Positions 43,708 through 52,130 of a stretch of 56,399 nt of DNA are shown here, piece after piece; position 1 is the first letter of the stretch; every line of letters starts with the position of its first letter. Below the pieces are notes generated by a model, which saw only the letters and a list, made by a program, of their open reading frames with translations, was not told the DNA's origin and did no database searches. This stretch comes from Rhodocyclaceae bacterium (GTDB lineage Bacteria > Pseudomonadota > Gammaproteobacteria > Burkholderiales > Rhodocyclaceae), in the NCBI GenBank assembly GCA_016791145.1, contig JAEUNJ010000053.1, positions 1 through 56,399 on the forward strand, read 5' to 3'. Both the position numbers and the translations under genes were made by a program.

Positions 43708-44847
43708 ATGGACATCGGGGCAACGCTGGGCCGGGTCTTCCACGTGCTGTGGCTCATCATGGCCGCGGGTTCCGCCCGGGCCCTGGAATGCGGGGCCTAT
43801 GCATTCCCCTTCTGCGCCAACGCGGAGGCCCGGCCGGAGCAGTACGCGGGGGGATTCGCGCCGCCGGCCGGCTGGGGCGGCCACGGCGGCTTCGGGGGTG
43901 GCGACTGCCGCGGGGCCGTCGGCCGCGTGCCGGTGGTCCTGATCCATGGCAACGGCGACAGCGCCATCGGCTGGGATGCCCCCGCGCGGCCGGGCGCCGG
44001 GGCAGGGGAGGCCCCCTCCGTCTATCGCACGCTGAGGAGCGCAGGCTACAACGACTGCGAACTGTTCGGCCCCACCTACCTGAGTCCCGCCGAGCGGGCC
44101 GATGCCGCCGGCAACCTGCACCGCCCGGAAAAGTACGCCGCCATCTGGCAATTCATCCGGGCCGTCCGGGAATACACGGGCAGCGCCCGGGTAGACATCG
44201 TCGCCCACTCCCTGGGCGTGTCGATGGCCATCGCGGCCCTGGACCATGCGACGGAGGCGGGTGGAGAGGACGCCTGGGCTTCGGTGCGCCGTTTCGTCAA
44301 TATCGCCGGCGGGCTCCACGGCCTCAACTCCTGCCTGTGGGCGCCGGTGCCGGCCTGCCGCAGCGAGGGGGTGGGGGGCGCCGGTGCCTGGTACGAGTTC
44401 GGCTTCTATCCGGACATGCCGCCCTGGGTCCGCAACCGCTGGACGGCGGTGGCCGGCGACCACAGCCTGCGCCAGGCCCCGGCCCGCCACCCTGACGTTC
44501 TGTTCTACAGCATTACGGCCGGCCGCCGGGACGACATCCATTGTCCGCGCGCCCTGGCCGCCCTGCCGGCTTTCGTGGACTGCGTGCGCGGGCCATTGTT
44601 CTCGCGCGCCGCCAACGTGAAGGCCCAGCTGGACCTGGGGGCCGATCCGCCCGCGACGCCTCCGCCGTGGGGCGGAGCAGTGTCGGACAGGATCCACGCC
44701 GAATTTCCTCGCGATCTTGGCGGCATCGGCCATTTCGGCGCCCGCAATGCTGCCGGGCCCATCGTGGTGCGAATGTTGGCGAGCGACTGCCGGGGAACCG
44801 GCTGCCGTGGCGACTATAAGGGACGGGTGAGGACAGCGAGACCCTGA
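43708..44847 (+). CDS. secreted alpha/beta-hydrolase, lipase class 2-like
   Basis: The product has 379 residues from ATG 43708. A Sec signal peptide (about 1-26; [12 protein letters not shown] before the cut) precedes an alpha/beta hydrolase. The oxyanion strand is [17 protein letters not shown], the nucleophile Ser168 is in VAHSLGVSM (A-H-S-L-G elbow), and the catalytic His342 is in [10 protein letters not shown] near the C-terminus. Several paired cysteines suggest periplasmic or extracellular disulfides. An esterase/lipase or polyester depolymerase role is likely; the substrate is unknown. Its 3' end overlaps the end of the SUMT gene on the other strand by 34 bp. Confidence 0.78.
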   Translation: MDIGATLGRVFHVLWLIMAAGSARALECGAYAFPFCANAEARPEQYAGGFAPPAGWGGHGGFGGGDCRGAVGRVPVVLIHGNGDSAIGWDAPARPGAGAGEAPSVYRTLRSAGYNDCELFGPTYLSPAERADAAGNLHRPEKYAAIWQFIRAVREYTGSARVDIVAHSLGVSMAIAALDHATEAGGEDAWASVRRFVNIAGGLHGLNSCLWAPVPACRSEGVGGAGAWYEFGFYPDMPPWVRNRWTAVAGDHSLRQAPARHPDVLFYSITAGRRDDIHCPRALAALPAFVDCVRGPLFSRAANVKAQLDLGADPPATPPPWGGAVSDRIHAEFPRDLGGIGHFGARNAAGPIVVRMLASDCRGTGCRGDYKGRVRTARP

Positions 44848-45671
44848 TCGGAAGGCCAGGGGCCGTTCAGGAGGCGGAATCCGGCGCCCCGCTCGAACCA
44901 CGCCAACCTATCCCGCAGGCCCACCACCTTTCCGACGATGATCAGCGTCGGGGCCTTCAGCCCTGCCGCCGCGGCCAGGTCGGGGAGGGTGGCCAGGGTT
45001 CCGGCAACTGTGCGCTGCTCCGCCGTGGTGCCGCGCTGGACGATGGCGGCGGGCCAGTCGGGGGGCAGGCCGTGCTCCACCAGCTTGGCGCACAGGGTGG
45101 GCAGGCCGTGCAGGCCCATGTAGATGACCACCGTCTGGCGCGGCCGGGCGAGGCCCGCCCAGTCCAGGTTCATGCTGCCGTCCTTCAAGTGGCCGGTCAC
45201 GAAGACGCAGGCCTGGGCGTGGTCCCGGTGGGTGAGGGGGATGCCCGCATAGGCCGAGACGCCGGCGGCGGCCGTGATGCCGGGTACCACCTCGAAGGGG
45301 ATGCCGTGGGCGGCCAGGGTTTCCACCTCCTCGGCGCCGCGCCCGAAGGTGTAAGGGTCGCCGCCCTTCAGGCGGATCACCCGCCGGTCCTGCTTCGCCA
45401 GGCGGACCAGCAGGCTGTTGATGTCCTCCTGGGGCAGGCTGTGGTTGCCCCGTTCCTTGCCGGCGTAGATGCGTTCCGCGGCCGGGGCGATGCGGGCCAG
45501 GATCTCGGCGGAGACCAGGGCATCGTAGACGACCACGTCGGCCTCGGCCAGCAGGGTGGCGGCGCGCAGGGTCAGCAACTCGGGATCGCCCGGGCCGGCG
45601 CCGACCAGATACACGGTGCCCCGGCGCGCGGGGCCGCGGCCGGAACCGGGCAGGGCCTGCATTTTCGCCAT
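44814..45671 (-). CDS. cobA: uroporphyrinogen-III C-methyltransferase (SUMT), end of the dsr operon
   Basis: The product has 285 residues. It methylates uroporphyrinogen III at C2 and C7 to precorrin-2, the branch point to siroheme. Family motifs are [17 protein letters not shown] (near 18), [24 protein letters not shown] (near 95), [21 protein letters not shown] and a C-terminal [10 protein letters not shown]. There is no CysG-type oxidase/ferrochelatase domain. It starts 2 bp after dsrR, clearly in the operon, and provides siroheme for DsrAB together with DsrN. An ATG three codons downstream is an alternative start. Confidence 0.93.
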   Translation of the reverse strand: MAKMQALPGSGRGPARRGTVYLVGAGPGDPELLTLRAATLLAEADVVVYDALVSAEILARIAPAAERIYAGKERGNHSLPQEDINSLLVRLAKQDRRVIRLKGGDPYTFGRGAEEVETLAAHGIPFEVVPGITAAAGVSAYAGIPLTHRDHAQACVFVTGHLKDGSMNLDWAGLARPRQTVVIYMGLHGLPTLCAKLVEHGLPPDWPAAIVQRGTTAEQRTVAGTLATLPDLAAAAGLKAPTLIIVGKVVGLRDRLAWFERGAGFRLLNGPWPSDQGLAVLTRPL

Positions 45672-45673
45672 GC

Positions 45674-46015
45674 TCAGCAGCGCCCGCCGCAGCCGGCGCA
45701 GCCGCCCTCGTCCGCCGCCGCGCCACCGCTGGTGTCGACGAAGATGAACTGGTATTCGCCCGGGTTCAACTCGACGAAATCCAGCGTCGTCTCGCCCAGC
45801 AGTTCCTGGCTGCGCGGCGCGATCAGCACGGTGACGCCGGCGCACTGGGCGACCAGGTCGTTCTCCCGCTCGTCGTCGAAACCCATGCCGTAGACGATCT
45901 CGCCGTCCTCGTCCAGCTTGGCGGCGACGCGCAAGGCGGCCGGCGGGCCTTCGGCCCCCTGGGCCCGGGCCGCCCGCAGGATCTGCTCCGCGGCGGCTTC
46001 CGTCAGTTTGAACAT
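45674..46015 (-). CDS. dsrR: DsrR, degenerate A-type scaffold protein
   Basis: The product is 113 residues of the IscA fold ([18 protein letters not shown] at the start; [16 protein letters not shown] near 88). The first ligand cysteine of true IscA is absent: the strand reads [16 protein letters not shown]. This fits DsrR of Allochromatium, which lacks the cluster cysteines and acts after transcription on dsr expression. Oddly, the last 12 residues are [14 protein letters not shown], with three cysteines in place of the usual CGCG motif. It sits between dsrN and SUMT. Confidence 0.85.
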   Translation of the reverse strand: MFKLTEAAAEQILRAARAQGAEGPPAALRVAAKLDEDGEIVYGMGFDDERENDLVAQCAGVTVLIAPRSQELLGETTLDFVELNPGEYQFIFVDTSGGAAADEGGCAGCGGRC

Positions 46016-46039
46016 GCTGGCTCCCTGGAAACCGAAACC

Positions 46040-46181
46040 CTTGCCGCAGCGGCGCAGAGGCGCCGAGAAATGCCAAAGATGCCGAATTCCGATGTCGCGT
46101 GCCGGGCACCCATCGGTTGATCGCTCCGCTTTTCACCAATCATGGTTTTCCTCTGCGTCCTCCGTGTCCTCTGTGGTGAAA
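46040..46181. repeat. repeat family A, copy 3, inside the dsr operon
   Basis: The left arm CCGCAGCGGCGCAGAGGCGC then CGAGAAATG lies at about 46043-46071. The right arm TTTCCTCTGCGTCCTCCGTG then TCCTCTGTGGTGAAA lies at 46147-46181. It occupies the 175-bp gap between dsrN and dsrR, the largest gap in the operon here. Confidence 0.75.
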
Positions 46182-46190
46182 CTGGGTCTT

Positions 46191-47579
46191 CTAGACTGCT
46201 GCACTCGCCCGCTCGGCCTTCTTCCGCCGCACGAAGCGCACGAATTTCTCCGGCCAGTCGCAGCCCGCCGTGGCCCGCAGGTGGGTGTAGGAGGCGAGCA
46301 GGTTGCGGTGGACGATGCCGTCCCGTTCGCCGTCGATGCCGTGGCCCCGGCGCATGGCATAGGCATAGCGCGTGCCGGCGGGGAGGCCGGAGATGGCCGA
46401 GTAGTGGAACTCGTGGGCGTGCAGGGTCGGCACCTCGGTGCCCGGCTCTCGCCAGGGATGCTCCGCCGTCGGCTGCAGGATCACGTAGCCGCGGCCGACG
46501 GGCCGGTCATGCATGGCCACGTCGCCGGGGATCACCCCCGCCATCTCCCGCCTTTCGCCCCGCCACGCGATGGACCGGGAGAGGTACATCAGGCCGCCGC
46601 ACTCGGCATAGGCCGGCAGGCCGCCCTCGATGGCCTGCCGGATGGCGGCGCGCAGCGGCGCATTCGCCTCCAGGCCGGCCAGGAAGCACTCGGGAAAGCC
46701 GCCGCCGATGAACAGGCCGTCGCAGGCGGGCAGCGCCGCGTCGCGCAGGGTGTCGAAGGGCACCAGTTCGACGCCCTGGGCCGCCAGGGCGTCCAGGTCG
46801 TCGGCATAGTAGAAGCCGAAGGCGGCATCCTGGGCGATGGCGATGCGGGTGCCGTCGGCGGGGCGGGCGGGGACCGGGGCCGGCGGTGACAATCGCATTT
46901 CGGTCCGGCTGATCGCCAGCAGCCGGTCCAGGTCCACCTGGTCCGCCACCCGGTCGGCGATCCCGTCCACCAGGCTGCCGGCGGCGGCGGCCTCGTTGGC
47001 CGGCATCAGGCCCAGGTGCCGCTCCACCAGGCCCAGGTGGGCGTCTTCATGGACCGCCCCGAGGACGGGCACGTCGGTGTAATGCTCGATCACGGCCCGC
47101 AGTTTGGCCTCGTGGCGCCGGCCGCCCAGCCGGTTCAGGATGACGCCGGCGATCCGCAGGTCCCTGTCGAAGGCCTGGTAGCCGAGGATCAGGGGGGCGA
47201 TGCCGCGCGTCATGCCGCGGGCATCGAGGACGAGGACGACGGGCAGGTCCAGCAGGCGCGCCAGGGCGGCGTTGCTGTTGGAGCCCTGGAGGTCCAGGCC
47301 GTCGTAGAGGCCCTTGTTGCCCTCCACGAGGCAGACGTCCGCGTCGAAGCCGTGGGTGGCGAACTGGGCGCGGATCTCCTCGTGGGGCGACAGGAAGAAA
47401 TCCAGGTTCCGGCAGCGCCGGCCCGCGGCCAGGCTGAGCCACAGGGGATCGATGTAGTCGGGGCCCTTCTTGTAGGGCTGCACGGCCAGGCCCCGCCGGC
47501 GCAGGGCGGCGGCGAGCCCCAGGCTCAGGGTGGTCTTGCCCGAGGACTTGTGGGCTGCCGAAATCAGCAGTCGGTGCAT
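46191..47579 (-). CDS. dsrN: DsrN, siroheme amidase (CobB/CbiA-like)
   Basis: The product has 462 residues. The N-terminal P-loop domain has AAHKSSGKTTLSLG (Walker-type, residues 8-21), with the KGPDYIDP motif near 42. The C-terminal class I glutamine-amidotransferase-like domain has its Cys in YAECGGLMYLSRS (near 340). It is homologous to cobyrinic acid a,c-diamide synthase. In sulfur oxidisers it amidates siroheme to the siroamide bound by DsrAB. It lies 41 bp after dsrP. Confidence 0.93.
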   Translation of the reverse strand: MHRLLISAAHKSSGKTTLSLGLAAALRRRGLAVQPYKKGPDYIDPLWLSLAAGRRCRNLDFFLSPHEEIRAQFATHGFDADVCLVEGNKGLYDGLDLQGSNSNAALARLLDLPVVLVLDARGMTRGIAPLILGYQAFDRDLRIAGVILNRLGGRRHEAKLRAVIEHYTDVPVLGAVHEDAHLGLVERHLGLMPANEAAAAGSLVDGIADRVADQVDLDRLLAISRTEMRLSPPAPVPARPADGTRIAIAQDAAFGFYYADDLDALAAQGVELVPFDTLRDAALPACDGLFIGGGFPECFLAGLEANAPLRAAIRQAIEGGLPAYAECGGLMYLSRSIAWRGERREMAGVIPGDVAMHDRPVGRGYVILQPTAEHPWREPGTEVPTLHAHEFHYSAISGLPAGTRYAYAMRRGHGIDGERDGIVHRNLLASYTHLRATAGCDWPEKFVRFVRRKKAERASAAV

Positions 47580-47620
47580 CGGGATGCGGATCTGGCCGCC
47601 GCCGGACCGGCGCCGCCGGC

Positions 47621-48826
47621 CTACTCGAGGACGTGCCCCGCCGCTTCCAGCTTGGCGAGGTCGTCCTGGGGCAGGAAGTGGAACACGCGCACGCCGATGG
47701 TGGTGATGGTGAAGGCGATGCCGATGCCCCCCAGGCCGAGCAGGAACTCCGGCAGGCTCGGCGAGTATTGGCCGACCATGCCGTCGCCGAAGCTGCTGGC
47801 GGCCGCCAGGCCCGGGAATATTTCCAGCGGGAAGGCCTGCCCGCCGATGATGAAGACGTAGAGCTGGCAGAAGGCGCCCAGGATGACGAGTATGGAGGCG
47901 ACCATGACCGCGCCCCGCATGGCGAGCAGGCCCGGCGTGTAGAGGATCGCCAGGGGAAGCACCGTGCCCACCAGGAACCAGCCGCCCCAGAAGAGGGCCG
48001 GGAAGATGCCGCCATCGACCAGGATGAAGCGCTCGAAGGCCACCTGCTTGGCGAAGTAGAGGTTGGTCAGGTGGTAGACGGCGACGAAGTAGAGGGTGGC
48101 GGCCACGAAGATGCCCAGCAGGTTCTTCATCCGGTTGCGCAGCGCCGGGTGCAGGGTCAGGCCATTCCAGGCGAACATGGCCTTCTGCACGACCATGAAG
48201 GCGGCCAGTCCCCAGGCGAAGGACATGATGATGAACATGGGCGCCAGGATGGCCGACTGGTAGGCCTGGCGGGCCACCAGGAAGCCGAAGATGGAGCCCG
48301 TGCCGGTGGTGAGGATCAGGCGCCAGATGAAGGCGGCGAAGCCCGCGGGCTTGGAGTAGGCGTTCATGCGCCGCTCCATCAGCGTCCAGAGATAGACCGC
48401 GACGATGGAGAACATGCCGGAATAGAGGAAGACGTTCCAGGCGAAGACCGAGCTGAAGTTGTAGTGCGTGGCGGCGACGATGATCCGGTCCGGCCGGCCC
48501 AGGTCCAGCATCAGCACGGTGAGGCCGCCGGCGAGCATGGCGAGGCAGAGCAGGCCCGACAGCGGGGCCCGGGACTTGTAGAGCACCTTGCCGAACACCG
48601 AGCCGATGGAGGCCACGTTGAGCACGCCGGAGGCGGCGACGATCAGGAAGATCGCGAAGACGTGGGGCAGGCCCCAGACGATCTGGTTGTTCATGCCCGT
48701 GACCGCGTGGCCATGGATCTCCATGTAGAGCGCGGAGGCCAGACCGATCAGGGTCACCAGCCCGCCCAGGGCGGCCAGCGTGTAGAAGAAGCGTTCTTCG
48801 CCGCGGGAGTAGGGAACGAGTTGCAT
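47621..48826 (-). CDS. dsrP: DsrP, NrfD-like membrane subunit of DsrMKJOP
   Basis: The product has 401 residues from ATG 48826, with about ten membrane helices. The opening is QLVPYSRGEERFFYTLAALG. NrfD-type features include LDLGRPDRIIVAATHYNFSS near 110. It exchanges electrons between the quinone pool and DsrO/DsrJ. A TTG five codons upstream (48841) overlaps the stop of the small upstream ORF (TTGA), so coupling to that ORF is possible. A GC-rich hairpin (48846-48872, GGGGGCC/GGCCCC core) lies just upstream. Confidence 0.92.
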   Translation of the reverse strand: MQLVPYSRGEERFFYTLAALGGLVTLIGLASALYMEIHGHAVTGMNNQIVWGLPHVFAIFLIVAASGVLNVASIGSVFGKVLYKSRAPLSGLLCLAMLAGGLTVLMLDLGRPDRIIVAATHYNFSSVFAWNVFLYSGMFSIVAVYLWTLMERRMNAYSKPAGFAAFIWRLILTTGTGSIFGFLVARQAYQSAILAPMFIIMSFAWGLAAFMVVQKAMFAWNGLTLHPALRNRMKNLLGIFVAATLYFVAVYHLTNLYFAKQVAFERFILVDGGIFPALFWGGWFLVGTVLPLAILYTPGLLAMRGAVMVASILVILGAFCQLYVFIIGGQAFPLEIFPGLAAASSFGDGMVGQYSPSLPEFLLGLGGIGIAFTITTIGVRVFHFLPQDDLAKLEAAGHVLE

Positions 48827-48837
48827 GGTCCGCTCCG

Positions 48838-48924
48838 TCAAAATTCCGGGGGCCGGCCGTTGCAGGCCCCGGTGCCGCCGATGCCCGAACGGACGGGCGC
48901 CTTGGAGTTGTAGGCCGGGCGCAT
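48838..48924 (-). CDS. small ORF between dsrO and dsrP, 28 residues
   Basis: ATG at 48924 begins one base after the dsrO stop, with AGGGG about 7 nt upstream inside dsrO. It ends in TGA at 48838-48840, overlapping a TTG start option of dsrP (TTGA). The peptide begins MRPAYNSKAPVRSGIGG and ends in CNGRPPEF. It is basic, Gly/Pro-rich, with one cysteine and no membrane segment. Exact fitting between two coupled genes suggests either a real small protein or a coupling device. I do not recognise it. Chance is possible at this length. Confidence 0.4.
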   Translation of the reverse strand: MRPAYNSKAPVRSGIGGTGACNGRPPEF

Positions 48925-48925
48925 G

Positions 48926-49651
48926 TCAGAGCCCCTGGTAGCGCACGCCGGTGTCCAGGCCCAGATCGGCCCGCACCTGGGTCGTGGCCACCTGGGCCAA
49001 CCGCCGGGAGATGGCGCTGTTCGGGTCCTTGAGGTCGCCGAAGACCATGGCGCCTTCCGGGCAGGCCTCGACGCAGGCCGGGGTCTGGCCCCGGTCCACC
49101 CGCTGCACGCAGAAGGTGCAGGACTCCACGCAGCCCAGGCCGCGCGGCACTTCCGGGTTCTGCTCCGTCAAGGGCTGGTGCACGAAGGAGCGCGCCTTGT
49201 AAGGGCAGGCCATCATGCAGTAGCGGCAGCCGATGCAGACGTGGCGGTCCACCAGGACGATGCCGTCCGCCCGCTTCATCGAGGCGCCCGTCGGGCAGAC
49301 GTCCACGCAGGGCGGGTTGGCGCAGTGCTGGCACATCATGGGCAGGGAAAGCTGGCGCCCGGTCCGCTTGTCCTGGAGGTCGATCTTGCGGATCCACTGG
49401 GAACCCTGGCGCGCGTCGGCCACGGTCTCGTTGATGCCGTTCTCGGTGGCGCAGGCCTTCACGCAGGCATCGCAGCCGGAGGCGCACTTGGAGGCGTCCA
49501 CCAGGAGGCCCCAGCGCTTCGCATTGGAAGCGCCGGCCGGCTCGGCCGGGCCCTGGGCGGCGATCAGGTGGATGCCCGGGGCGACGGCGATGCCGAGCCC
49601 GGCCACGGAGGCGCCGACGAAACGGCGCCGGGAGGAGGAGGTCTCGCTCAT
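48926..49651 (-). CDS. dsrO: DsrO, periplasmic ferredoxin-like Fe-S subunit
   Basis: The product has 241 residues. A twin-arginine signal (SRRRFVGASVAG, near residue 8) targets it to the periplasm. Four cysteine groups follow: CASGCDACVKAC, CQHCANPPCVDVCP, CIGCRYCMMACP, and CTFC with CVEACP, enough for several [4Fe-4S] clusters. It links DsrJ and DsrP in the DsrMKJOP complex. The start overlaps the dsrJ stop by 4 bp (ATGA). Confidence 0.95.
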   Translation of the reverse strand: MSETSSSRRRFVGASVAGLGIAVAPGIHLIAAQGPAEPAGASNAKRWGLLVDASKCASGCDACVKACATENGINETVADARQGSQWIRKIDLQDKRTGRQLSLPMMCQHCANPPCVDVCPTGASMKRADGIVLVDRHVCIGCRYCMMACPYKARSFVHQPLTEQNPEVPRGLGCVESCTFCVQRVDRGQTPACVEACPEGAMVFGDLKDPNSAISRRLAQVATTQVRADLGLDTGVRYQGL

Positions 49652-50094
49652 GGCTTGGCTCCCGCGGCCGCCGGGGCTGGCGTCGCCTTGGTGTGGGCCT
49701 TGGGCTGGTGGCAGTCCCAGCAGTCGAGATGCACCGCCGCGTAGGCGTGGCAGCCCTGGCAGAAGTTCTCACCCGAGCCCAGGACCGATCCGGTCTTCTT
49801 GCTGGCGTGGCATTCGATGCAGCCGTTCAGGCTGACCTTGGCGCCCCGCTGCCCCAGGCGCAGGGTCTTGTCGCGCTGGTGCTTCAGCATTTCCATGTGG
49901 TTGCGCCGCATTTCCTCGGGCGGCGCGACGCACTGGCTGTCGGCCTTCTCGATGATCACGGCCGGCTTCGCCACGCGACTCTCGCCTGCCAGGGCCAGGC
50001 CGGACACCAGGACGACGGCAAGGACCAACAGCTTCGACGCAAAGGCGCGAAGGCGCGAAGTCACGCAAAGCAATTTGAAAGGAAGCTTGGTCAT
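49648..50094 (-). CDS. dsrJ: DsrJ, triheme c-type cytochrome
   Basis: The product has 148 residues. Three CxxCH heme motifs are present: CIECH, CQGCH and CWDCH. An isolated Cys55 (ADSQC) matches the unusual axial heme ligand cysteine reported for DsrJ of Allochromatium. The signal peptide hydrophobic core is LLVLAVVLVSGLALA (22-36). The preceding residues, about 7-21 (KLLCVTSRLRAFASK), are encoded by the left arm of a family A repeat. No other start codon would supply a signal peptide as well. It is the periplasmic subunit of DsrMKJOP. Confidence 0.93.
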   Translation of the reverse strand: MTKLPFKLLCVTSRLRAFASKLLVLAVVLVSGLALAGESRVAKPAVIIEKADSQCVAPPEEMRRNHMEMLKHQRDKTLRLGQRGAKVSLNGCIECHASKKTGSVLGSGENFCQGCHAYAAVHLDCWDCHQPKAHTKATPAPAAAGAKP

Positions 50095-50130
50095 TTTGCG
50101 GCCCTTTGCGCCTTTGCGACTCTGCGGTGG
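50036..50130. repeat. repeat family A, copy 4, overlapping the dsrJ start
   Basis: The left arm is GACGCAAAGGCGCGAAGGCG then CGAAGTCACGCAAAG (50036-50070). The right arm is TTTTGCGGCCCTTTGCGCCT then TTGCGACTCTGCGGTGG (50094-50130). The arms are only about 23 bp apart. The left arm lies inside dsrJ codons; the right arm fills the dsrJ-dsrL gap. Confidence 0.8.
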
Positions 50131-50140
50131 ATCCTGCCTC

Positions 50141-52114
50141 TTATTCGCCCAGGCCCATCTGGATGTAGCCGGTCGGGCACACGTCGTGGCAGATGTGGCA
50201 GCCGATGCATTTGTCGTAGTCGGTGGCGACGTAGCGGCCGGTGGTGGCCTCGTTCTTCTTCACCTTGAAAACCGCCGTCTGGGGGCAGTAGACCACGCAG
50301 TTGTCGCACTCGAAGCAGAGGCCGCAGCTCATGCAGCGCTTTGCCTCGGCCACCACCTTGGCGTCGTCGAGGGGATCGAGGCGCTCCTCGAAGTTGCCCA
50401 GGGCCGACTCCTTGTTCAGGTGGGTGATGTTGCGCAGGTTGCGTGCCGTGTGCTGGAAGTGCCCCAGGAACAGCTCGTCGTGGGGGATCACGTAGCGGTC
50501 GGACCGGTTCTCGAAGTTGTGGATGGCGCCCTTGGAATCGCTGGTGCCGCGCAGGGGCTCCTTGATCTCCTCGACGGCGATGCCCTTTTCCACGTACTTG
50601 CGCATCATGTCGAACACATGCACGTCGATCTTCGGCCGGCGGCCCGCCTCGACGCCCATCAGGAACTGGTCGATGCCGTCGGCGGCGATGGCACCGTGGC
50701 CGATGGCGGTGGTCAGCAGGTGGGGACGCAGTACGTCGCCGCCGGCGTAGACGCCGGGCTTGCCCTGCACCTGGTAGTTCCGGTCGGTGGCCACGGCGCC
50801 CTTGCCGTTGTTGAATTCGTCGAGGCCGGTGAGATCCACGGCCTGGCCGACGGCGGAGACGATCAGGTCGGCGGGCAGGTCCTTCTCGGTGCCTTCGATC
50901 TTCTTGATCTCCAGGCGTCCGCCGGCCATCTTGGCCTCGCACTGGGCCACGCGCAGGGCAGTGGCGCGGCCGTCGGCGCCCTTGACCACGGCCACCGGCA
51001 TCCAGCCGCCCATGATCTCGATGCCTTCCGCCTGGGCGTGCTCGATCTCGTGCTTGCTGGCCATCATCTTGTCCAGCGCGAACACCGAGGTCAGGGTCAC
51101 GTCGGCGCCCTGGCGCATCGAGATGTCGGCCACGTCCTGGGCCATCTGGCCCGCGATGGCCCCTTCCCAGTCGGTGGGCTTGGCTTGTTCGATGTGGCCC
51201 AGGCGCCGGGCGACCGTGGCCACGTCCATGGACGTGTCGCCGCCGCCGACCACCACGACGCGCTTGCCCACGTGGCGCAGGCGGCCGTCGTTGAAGGCCT
51301 TCAGGAAGGAGGTCGCGGTGACCACGTTGGGGGCCTCGGCGTCGCCGTCCACCGGCAGCGCGCGGCCGCCCTGGGCGCCCAGGCCGAGGAAGACGGCGTC
51401 ATAATCCTTGCGGATCTGCTCGAGGGTGACGTCGGTGCCGATGCGGGTCTTCAGGCGGGCCTCGACGCCCAGGTCGAGGATGCGCTGGATCTCCGCGTCC
51501 AGCACGTCGCGGGGCGTCCGGTAACCCGGGATGCCGTAGCGCATCATGCCGCCGAGAAACTCATGCTCGTCGAAGAGGGTGACCGAGTGGCCCTTCAGCG
51601 CCAGCTGGTAGGCCACGGACAGGCCGGCCGGTCCGCCGCCGATGACGGCCACTTTCTTGCCGGTCTTCTGCTCGGGGGCCTTGAACTTCAGCCCGTTCCT
51701 GATGGCCCACTCGCCCAGGTAGTGCTCGACGGAGTTGATGCCCACGTGGTCCTCGACCTGGTTCCGGTTGCAGCCGGTCTCGCAGGGCGCGGGGCAGACC
51801 CGGCCCATGACGGCGGGCAGGGGGTTGGCCTCGGTGAGGCGGCGCCAGGCGTATTCCTGCCAGGTCATGAGCGGCTTGCCGTCCGGGCCGACCGGGGGTT
51901 TCTCGATGCCGCGCACGATGTTCAGGTAGCCGCGGATATCCTCGCCCGACGGGCAGGAGCCCTGGCAGGGCGGCGTCGACTGGATGTAGGTCGGGCACTT
52001 GTGGGACCAGCTCGCCTGGAAGATCTGGTCCTGCCAGCGCTTGATCCGGTCGTCGCCGTCCTTGTAACGGCGGAAGGTCAACTTGGTGTCTTGGGTCTCT
52101 GTGGTGGCCGACAT
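50141..52114 (-). CDS. dsrL: DsrL, NAD(P)H:acceptor oxidoreductase of the rDsr pathway
   Basis: The product has 657 residues. An N-terminal GltD-like Fe-S domain (PCQGSCPSGEDIRGYL; CPAPCETGCNRNQ) is followed by an FAD-binding GGGPAGLSVAYQLALKG. An inserted NAD(P)H domain has VGGGDTSMDVATVARRLG. The C-terminal Fe-S region has CMSCGLCFECDNCVVYCP, and the last one is CIGCHICHDVCP. It is needed for sulfur oxidation with DsrAB in Allochromatium. Its presence with DsrEFH points to the oxidative direction. It lies 16 bp after dsrK. Confidence 0.95.
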   Translation of the reverse strand: MSATTETQDTKLTFRRYKDGDDRIKRWQDQIFQASWSHKCPTYIQSTPPCQGSCPSGEDIRGYLNIVRGIEKPPVGPDGKPLMTWQEYAWRRLTEANPLPAVMGRVCPAPCETGCNRNQVEDHVGINSVEHYLGEWAIRNGLKFKAPEQKTGKKVAVIGGGPAGLSVAYQLALKGHSVTLFDEHEFLGGMMRYGIPGYRTPRDVLDAEIQRILDLGVEARLKTRIGTDVTLEQIRKDYDAVFLGLGAQGGRALPVDGDAEAPNVVTATSFLKAFNDGRLRHVGKRVVVVGGGDTSMDVATVARRLGHIEQAKPTDWEGAIAGQMAQDVADISMRQGADVTLTSVFALDKMMASKHEIEHAQAEGIEIMGGWMPVAVVKGADGRATALRVAQCEAKMAGGRLEIKKIEGTEKDLPADLIVSAVGQAVDLTGLDEFNNGKGAVATDRNYQVQGKPGVYAGGDVLRPHLLTTAIGHGAIAADGIDQFLMGVEAGRRPKIDVHVFDMMRKYVEKGIAVEEIKEPLRGTSDSKGAIHNFENRSDRYVIPHDELFLGHFQHTARNLRNITHLNKESALGNFEERLDPLDDAKVVAEAKRCMSCGLCFECDNCVVYCPQTAVFKVKKNEATTGRYVATDYDKCIGCHICHDVCPTGYIQMGLGE

Positions 52115-52130
52115 GATTTCCTCCGGAGTT

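Noticed and set aside
41077..50130. CRISPR array from the periodic cacagaggc-type units
   Set aside because: The units are paired inverted arms at separate loci, not equal repeats with regular spacers. No cas genes are present.
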